Assembly (NCBI RefSeq): GCF_900103545.1
Contig: NZ_FNHH01000012.1
Coordinates: 1 to 64,000, forward strand
Source: Daejeonella rubra
GTDB taxonomy: Bacteria; Bacteroidota; Bacteroidia; Sphingobacteriales; Sphingobacteriaceae
Reading direction: 5' to 3'
DNA length: 64,000 nucleotides
Made by a program: the position numbers and the translations under genes. Positions 59,681-64,000 of this stretch are shown here, in pieces (position 1 is the stretch's first letter; every line of letters begins with the position of its first letter). The notes beneath the pieces were generated by a model. The model was not told the DNA's origin. It worked only from the letters and a program-made list of their open reading frames with translations, and ran no database searches.

Positions 59681-60442
59681 TTATTGAGTAATTGTGATCG
59701 TTCCAAGATCCTTTACAGATCCTGTAACTACGGCAACATTCTCAATAGTTTTATTGATGTACGGACTTACCGGTTGAATCTCAATTTTATAAGTTCCAGC
59801 AGCTACACCTGGGAACCAAAATTTACCAGTAGCATCACTAACAGTTCCAAGAGTATCAGTTCCTGCGATCGCATAGATCTTAGGGTTTGAAGCTGAAGGT
59901 GTTATTGTACCTGTAATTGCTCCCGAAACAGCATTAGGAATTGCTCTGATTACCGGTTTTAAAATGTATTTACCACTTCCTGTCTGAACAATAGATTTTG
60001 CAGCATCAAAGTCAAGTAACATAGTATAGGCAACACCTGCTTCCAGGGTTTCCTGTACTTTTAATTTTACACCTGAAGTTTGTCCGCTCGGAGTAGTCAG
60101 ATCATACGTTACACCATCGATCTTAACTTTATTTCCTGTATTATTTAATACAAGTCTCACTTCCTGGATATTTCCTGAAGGTATATCCTGAGAAGCAATA
60201 AGCGTATCCTTACCCATTCTGAAATTAAGAATATTAAAAGGGGTAGGACCAACAGCAAGAGTGCTTGTACCATCAGAAGTTAGAATCTGAATTTCTTTTA
60301 CACTTAAATAAATTGCTTCATAAGCACCGGGACTATCGGTGATCTTCACATTCATTTTGGTCATACCGCCATCGGTATTCTTCTTACAGGCAGTAAATCC
60401 CATTGCAAGGCCTATAAAGCCTATGATCATTATTTTTTTCAT
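59681..60442 (-). CDS. DUF4382 lipoprotein with carboxypeptidase-regulatory-like tail
   Basis: A 253-residue lipoprotein (MKKIMIIGFIGLAMGFTAC, Cys19). The DUF4382 domain spans about 25-165 (VKITDSPGAYEAIYLSVKEI, DIPSGNIQEVRLVLNNTGNK). A beta-sandwich similar to carboxypeptidase regulatory domains follows (GTVSDATGKFWFPGVAAGTY). It is a common surface or periplasmic protein family of unknown role in Bacteroidota. It converges with the copper genes across a bidirectional terminator. Confidence 0.9.
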   Translation of the reverse strand: MKKIMIIGFIGLAMGFTACKKNTDGGMTKMNVKITDSPGAYEAIYLSVKEIQILTSDGTSTLAVGPTPFNILNFRMGKDTLIASQDIPSGNIQEVRLVLNNTGNKVKIDGVTYDLTTPSGQTSGVKLKVQETLEAGVAYTMLLDFDAAKSIVQTGSGKYILKPVIRAIPNAVSGAITGTITPSASNPKIYAIAGTDTLGTVSDATGKFWFPGVAAGTYKIEIQPVSPYINKTIENVAVVTGSVKDLGTITITQ

Positions 60443-60557
60443 AATATTATTTTTAGATGTACACTAATAAATCAATAACCCTGCCATTGCATTTTTTGAT
60501 CTAAAATAAACTGGCTTGGTTTATGTTAGCATAGGTCATAACTAGATGAATATCAAT

Positions 60558-60785
60558 ATGAAAAGATTAATTAACTCTGCATCAATCCCACTACTGGCCA
60601 TTGGGCTTTTTTTAATGGGCTCTTGTACTAACAATGCTACAAAATCTGCTGAGCCAGAAGTTGTTGTAATGGATTCGGTCTCAAAGGATCTTGAAAAAAC
60701 CACCAGCGAACTGGAAGATAAAAACGCAAAGCTTGAGGCTTCGTTAGAAAAAATAGATAAAGAATTTGAACCTTCAGCAAAATAA
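60558..60785 (+). CDS. Small coiled-coil lipoprotein
   Basis: A 75-residue lipoprotein from ATG 60558 (ATG 60546 would add MNIN). The signal is MKRLINSASIPLLAIGLFLM, followed by GSC. After a short linker, SVSKDLEKTTSELEDKNAKL and EASLEKIDKEFEPSAK form a heptad-like helix. It is four bases before the next gene, suggesting co-transcription. Function unknown. Confidence 0.72.
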   Translation: MKRLINSASIPLLAIGLFLMGSCTNNATKSAEPEVVVMDSVSKDLEKTTSELEDKNAKLEASLEKIDKEFEPSAK

Positions 60786-60789
60786 AATC

Positions 60790-61617
60790 ATGAAAAGTAA
60801 TAACAATTTAAAGATGAGTTTTATGCCTTTGATCTTAATGATCGCTCTGGCCATTGCTGTTCCTCAACAGGATAAAAAGGATTCTCAAAACAAGGGGAAA
60901 AGTGAAGCTAAAAAGGCTGATGATGATAAGAAGAATAACAATTCTCAAAAAGGAAACGATCAGGGTAAGGAGAAGGGTAATCAAAGTAATGGGAATAATA
61001 ACCAGAAATCTGATCATAAAAATGATCAAAGCTATGGTTCAAAGGATGATCATTCAGATAAAGGATCTGATAATAAAGACTGGAAAATTAAGCGCGGCAA
61101 TGGAAATAGTAGAGTTTTAAATGGTAACAGGGATATTGATATCAATTGGGATCTGTCAAATTTCGCTATGCGCAGGACTCCTAAAAATCAAAAAAAGATA
61201 AGTATTTGTCATAAACCAGGTGCTTCTGGCTCGGGTAATCCTGTCAATATCAGTATTTCAGAAAATGCTTTGAACGCACATTTAAACCATGGCGATCAAA
61301 TTGGAAATTGTTCTGTGAATTATTCAGATCGATGGTCAGATAATTATATTAAATCACGTGAAGGAGTTTATACGGTCTATGAACAGACTTATGAAACGAT
61401 GACATACAGTGAAGCACTATTGAAGTTTGCAGCAGAAAAACTTTTGGGAATCAGGACTAATCTGAATACCAGCAGAGTTAATTTGAGCTCTCAGGAAGTT
61501 GAACGCAGAGAAATGCTGATCCTGGATCTGCAAAATAATGTGACCAGCCTGGAAGATCAATTGCAACTTAGCAGACAAAAAGTTGATTCTGATGTAAATA
61601 TCATCGTTCAATTGTAA
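60790..61617 (+). CDS. Secreted low-complexity protein with CHKPG...AHLNHGD motif
   Basis: A 275-residue protein. A signal-like segment (MSFMPLILMIALAIAV) is followed by a Lys/Asp/Asn/Gln-rich stretch of about 80 residues (KSEAKKADDDKKNNNSQKGN and more). Then comes a conserved motif ISICHKPGASGSGNPVNISI, ENALNAHLNHGDQIGNC. This resembles a motif found in many secreted proteins across phyla (ICHxPPG... AHLxHGDxxG). The rest is a helical C-terminus with a coiled-coil-like end (QNNVTSLEDQLQLSRQKVD). The role of the motif is unknown; its Cys and His residues suggest metal binding. Confidence 0.7.
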   Translation: MKSNNNLKMSFMPLILMIALAIAVPQQDKKDSQNKGKSEAKKADDDKKNNNSQKGNDQGKEKGNQSNGNNNQKSDHKNDQSYGSKDDHSDKGSDNKDWKIKRGNGNSRVLNGNRDIDINWDLSNFAMRRTPKNQKKISICHKPGASGSGNPVNISISENALNAHLNHGDQIGNCSVNYSDRWSDNYIKSREGVYTVYEQTYETMTYSEALLKFAAEKLLGIRTNLNTSRVNLSSQEVERREMLILDLQNNVTSLEDQLQLSRQKVDSDVNIIVQL

Positions 61618-61645
61618 GCAGAAATAATAGTCGGATTATAAAAAG

Positions 61646-61697
61646 GCAATTCATATATTGAGGTTTTTAATTCTCAATATATGAATTGCTTTTTTTT
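61646..61697 (+). terminator. Intrinsic terminator overlapping the next start codon
   Basis: A perfect 17-bp stem (61646-61662 with 61673-61689, arms beginning GCAATTCATATATT) with a 10-base loop is followed by eight T. The ATG at 61681 of the next gene lies in the right arm. Confidence 0.85.
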
Positions 61698-62727
61698 GTT
61701 ATTATTTTTCATGGGTCAGTATTCAGGCTTAATGAGTCCGGGAACTTTACCCGTAATTATTGAGGGCCAGCAACCCAACCTGTCGATAGATAATACTGGT
61801 ATCATCAGAATGGTGTATGGAAACCAGGATAGGATCTATTGTATTACATCATCAGACAACGGACTTAATTTTTCAACGCCAGCTCTGGTTGCTGAATTGC
61901 CAAAAATGCATTTGGGGAGTAGTCGCGGACCTCAGATTGCCTCTTCAAGTACCAGAAGTTTAGTTAGTGCCATTGATAAAAACGGAAATATACATTCTTA
62001 TATACTGAATCATTTAAAAGGCGTATGGACAAAGGTCGCTAATGTTAGTGATACACAGGGTTCGGCTGTTGAGGGACTTATGGCTCTTGCATCCGATAAG
62101 AATGATAATTTTTATGCAACCTGGCTTGACATCAGGGACGGTGGGAATAACAATATTTATTTCTCTTCCCTGAATTCCAAATCTCAAAAATGGAGTCCGA
62201 ACACATTGGTTTACAAATCACCGGATAAACATGTTTGCGAATGTTGCAAACCCAATATTGTAGCAAATAATGGCAGGGTGGTAATTGGTTTTCGTAACTG
62301 GTTAATGGGAGCAAGAGATATTTATTATGCTGTTTCAACTAATAAGGGTAAATCATTTACTACAGCGGTTAAATCTGGGAATGGTTCATGGCAATTAAAT
62401 GCTTGTCCGATGGATGGAGGGAGTCTGGCTCTTAATGCATCCGGGAAGGTGTCTGCGGCCTGGAGACGAAATGGAGATGTATATTATTGGACAGAAAAGC
62501 AGGTTGAACAGAAGCTGGCACCAGGAAGGGATGTTAGCATGGCTCAAAATCAGAATAGCGTGTATGTTGCCTGGCAAGACAGCAAAAAGATACACTTAAT
62601 GAATCTAAACTCTAAGCAAATTTCCGAAATCGGAACTGGAACATCTCCTAAAATATATGTGTTAGATAATGGAAAAGCGATTTGTCTTTGGGAGGATAAT
62701 AAGGTTGTAAGGTTTAAAATAATCTGA
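61681..62727 (+). CDS. Sialidase-like beta-propeller protein
   Basis: A 348-residue protein with repeated beta-propeller-type blades: NLSIDNTGIIRMVYGNQDRI, ITSSDNGLNFSTPALVAEL, LASDKNDNFYATWLDIRDGG and NNGRVVIGFRNWLMGARDIY. Asp-box-like SxDxGxxF motifs occur (SSDNGLNF, STNKGKSF). It has a KHVCECCKPNIV stretch with three Cys. The catalytic sialidase set is not evident, so a binding or non-sialidase role is likely. The first codons lie in the terminator hairpin and T-run, giving a signal-like MNCFFLLLFFMG without basic residues; the true start could be ATG 61711. Confidence 0.7.
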   Translation: MNCFFLLLFFMGQYSGLMSPGTLPVIIEGQQPNLSIDNTGIIRMVYGNQDRIYCITSSDNGLNFSTPALVAELPKMHLGSSRGPQIASSSTRSLVSAIDKNGNIHSYILNHLKGVWTKVANVSDTQGSAVEGLMALASDKNDNFYATWLDIRDGGNNNIYFSSLNSKSQKWSPNTLVYKSPDKHVCECCKPNIVANNGRVVIGFRNWLMGARDIYYAVSTNKGKSFTTAVKSGNGSWQLNACPMDGGSLALNASGKVSAAWRRNGDVYYWTEKQVEQKLAPGRDVSMAQNQNSVYVAWQDSKKIHLMNLNSKQISEIGTGTSPKIYVLDNGKAICLWEDNKVVRFKII

Positions 62728-62756
62728 TCAGAATAAATCAATTTCATTTAAGATTT

Positions 62757-64000
62757 TTATCTCTTCAGGATCAGATACCCTTTGTTAAGTCCAGTTATGG
62801 TTTTCCCGTTAATGATGCGGTTTGTTGTGATCAGGTAATAATACACTCCATCTGTTAGGGGTGTGCCAGTGTTAGTCAGCATTCCTGTATTAGCATAACC
62901 CTTAAACACCCGGTCACTTTCATTATAGCCATTTAAACGAAACACTTCATTTCCCCAGCGATTGAATATCAATACCAGGTTATCCGGAAAAGAAACTATG
63001 TTTTCTATTTTGAAGAATTCATTCCCCAGGCCATCATTATTGGCCGAAATTAATGGGTCTGGTTTGATATCCGGGTTAATGGGAACTTCATTTTTTACTG
63101 TTACAGGGATGGAAGCTTCCGGTGGATAAATGTCACCTATAATTACTACAGCTCCTGACCCAATTCTAACCAATGGATCAGAGCTTGAAATGATATCAAT
63201 TATCACATCTTCATCTCCTTCCTGTTCGTCATCGGTTAATGCTGCAATAGTTATTTTTTCAGTGGTGCTTATTTTACCACGTGGAATCCGGATGTCCTGA
63301 AACTGGTCCAGCAGCACATAGTCGCGGTTTTTTACTGCTCTCCCCCTGTAGGCAACCCGGATAATTACATCATCCTTGAATGGTCTGAGTAGGCGCGCCG
63401 TTACTGTTGTTTTTTTACCCTCATTGACTGTGCTGAGCGAAGGAGTTAAGCTGACAATAGTAAATGGAAATACCTCTATTTTTAGGGTAGCGGTAGCACA
63501 CAATCCCGAAGTATTACACACTCTGTAATTTATAGTTTCAATGCCCCAGAAGCCTACATTCGGTTTATAGACAAATGCTCCGTTTGCCCCAAAGGTTATG
63601 GTGCCATTTTTAGGATTAGAGGTAAGCATAAAACTGATTGTTTCATCCTGACGGTCGAAATCATTTAATGCAACACTCCCGGATATCTGGATCTCTTCAT
63701 CGGTTTTGAAATAATCATCTACTGCAATTGGTGCACAATTTCCCGCTAGTAAATCAGCCGATACAAGGGTCGTGCATCCGTTTGCATCAGTCACAAGTAG
63801 TTCATATCGGCCCGGAGCGAGGTTATTAATAGTGTTTTCAGTTTGTGGCAGGCCGGTCCATTTGAGCGTATAAGGTTTAGTCCCTCCTGTAATAGTAGCA
63901 GCGATCATTCCATCGGTAGAGATCTTACAGGTGGTATTTTTTACTGTTAAGGAAGCTTTTAATACCTCCGGCTGATCAATTAAGATACTCTGCGTTTCCG
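62757..64000 (-). CDS. T9SS cargo with SprB repeat, Calx-beta and gliding-motility C-terminus (partial)
   Basis: A large surface protein whose frame is still open at the window edge, so the N-terminus is missing. In order (from the edge) it contains a SprB repeat (residues such as KNTTCKISTDGMIAATITGG, PGRYELLVTDANGCT), a cadherin-like or Ig-type repeat (SVALNDFDRQDETISFMLTS, NPKNGTITFGANGAFVYKPN), and a Calx-beta-type segment (TVNEGKKTTVTARLLRPFKD). It ends in the CHU_C type C-terminus (NDGLGNEFFKIENI, LVLIFNRWGNEVFRLNGYNE, GVYYYLITTNR). This end is the usual signal for export by the type IX system. Confidence 0.88.
   Translation of the reverse strand, partial: ETQSILIDQPEVLKASLTVKNTTCKISTDGMIAATITGGTKPYTLKWTGLPQTENTINNLAPGRYELLVTDANGCTTLVSADLLAGNCAPIAVDDYFKTDEEIQISGSVALNDFDRQDETISFMLTSNPKNGTITFGANGAFVYKPNVGFWGIETINYRVCNTSGLCATATLKIEVFPFTIVSLTPSLSTVNEGKKTTVTARLLRPFKDDVIIRVAYRGRAVKNRDYVLLDQFQDIRIPRGKISTTEKITIAALTDDEQEGDEDVIIDIISSSDPLVRIGSGAVVIIGDIYPPEASIPVTVKNEVPINPDIKPDPLISANNDGLGNEFFKIENIVSFPDNLVLIFNRWGNEVFRLNGYNESDRVFKGYANTGMLTNTGTPLTDGVYYYLITTNRIINGKTITGLNKGYLILKR

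Noticed and set aside
61681..62727. Active exo-alpha-sialidase
   Set aside because: Propeller blades and Asp-box-like motifs are present, but I cannot find the arginine triad and Tyr/Glu set.

Overview
The window looks like chromosomal DNA of a Bacteroidota bacterium, most likely of the Sphingobacteriaceae (Pedobacter-like). The grounds are a SusC/SusD pair with sulfatases, an ECF sigma/FecR pair, a type IX secretion cargo with SprB repeats and a gliding-motility type C-terminus, several promoters of the TAnnTTTG type, and palindromic intergenic repeats. This placement is inference from gene content; there is no rRNA gene in the window.

Layout. 0.2-6.3 kb is housekeeping: icd, dnaX, the rpsF-rpsR-rplI operon and mtgA. 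6.3-12.4 kb holds small envelope proteins, a 1 kb block of tandem non-coding repeats and a two-gene Fe-S oxidoreductase unit. 12.8-14.9 kb is a Fic gene with an operator-rich promoter lying between two tRNA-Phe genes; the second tRNA carries an 18-bp perfect palindrome inside its T-loop. 15-20 kb has a lipoprotein and an ECF sigma/FecR/STN-barrel unit. 21.6-33.7 kb is a sulfated-glycan locus (two sulfatases, SusC, SusD and a third sulfatase on the other strand) that also contains an amidase-patatin pair. 34.1-38.8 kb is a three-gene operon pairing an FAD/Fe-S NAD(P)H oxidoreductase with a 2-oxoacid:ferredoxin oxidoreductase, followed by tRNA-Val.

39.1-46.9 kb is accessory DNA. A HigBA-type toxin-antitoxin pair comes first, then about ten short unrelated genes, all on the + strand (cupin, membrane protein, YdeI-like, alpha/beta hydrolase, GrpB, SdpI, NTF2-like, 4Fe-4S, VOC, DUF1801). 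In the first part of the run they are separated by long imperfect hairpins with attC-like ends and by a dispersed repeat of about 210-270 bp. This resembles an integron-type cassette array, but no integrase is visible. It is the best candidate here for an undescribed system.

47.1-59.6 kb begins with an MFS transporter and continues as a copper/heavy-metal resistance locus: an HYC-CC-PP type protein, an HMBD lipoprotein, a CusA-type RND pump split over two reading frames, TolC-type OMP, two successive HMBD-bearing adaptors, an AraC-type regulator with an HMA-like N-terminus, a CopA-type ATPase and a small HMA chaperone. 59.7-64 kb carries secreted and surface proteins, ending in a T9SS cargo cut by the window edge.
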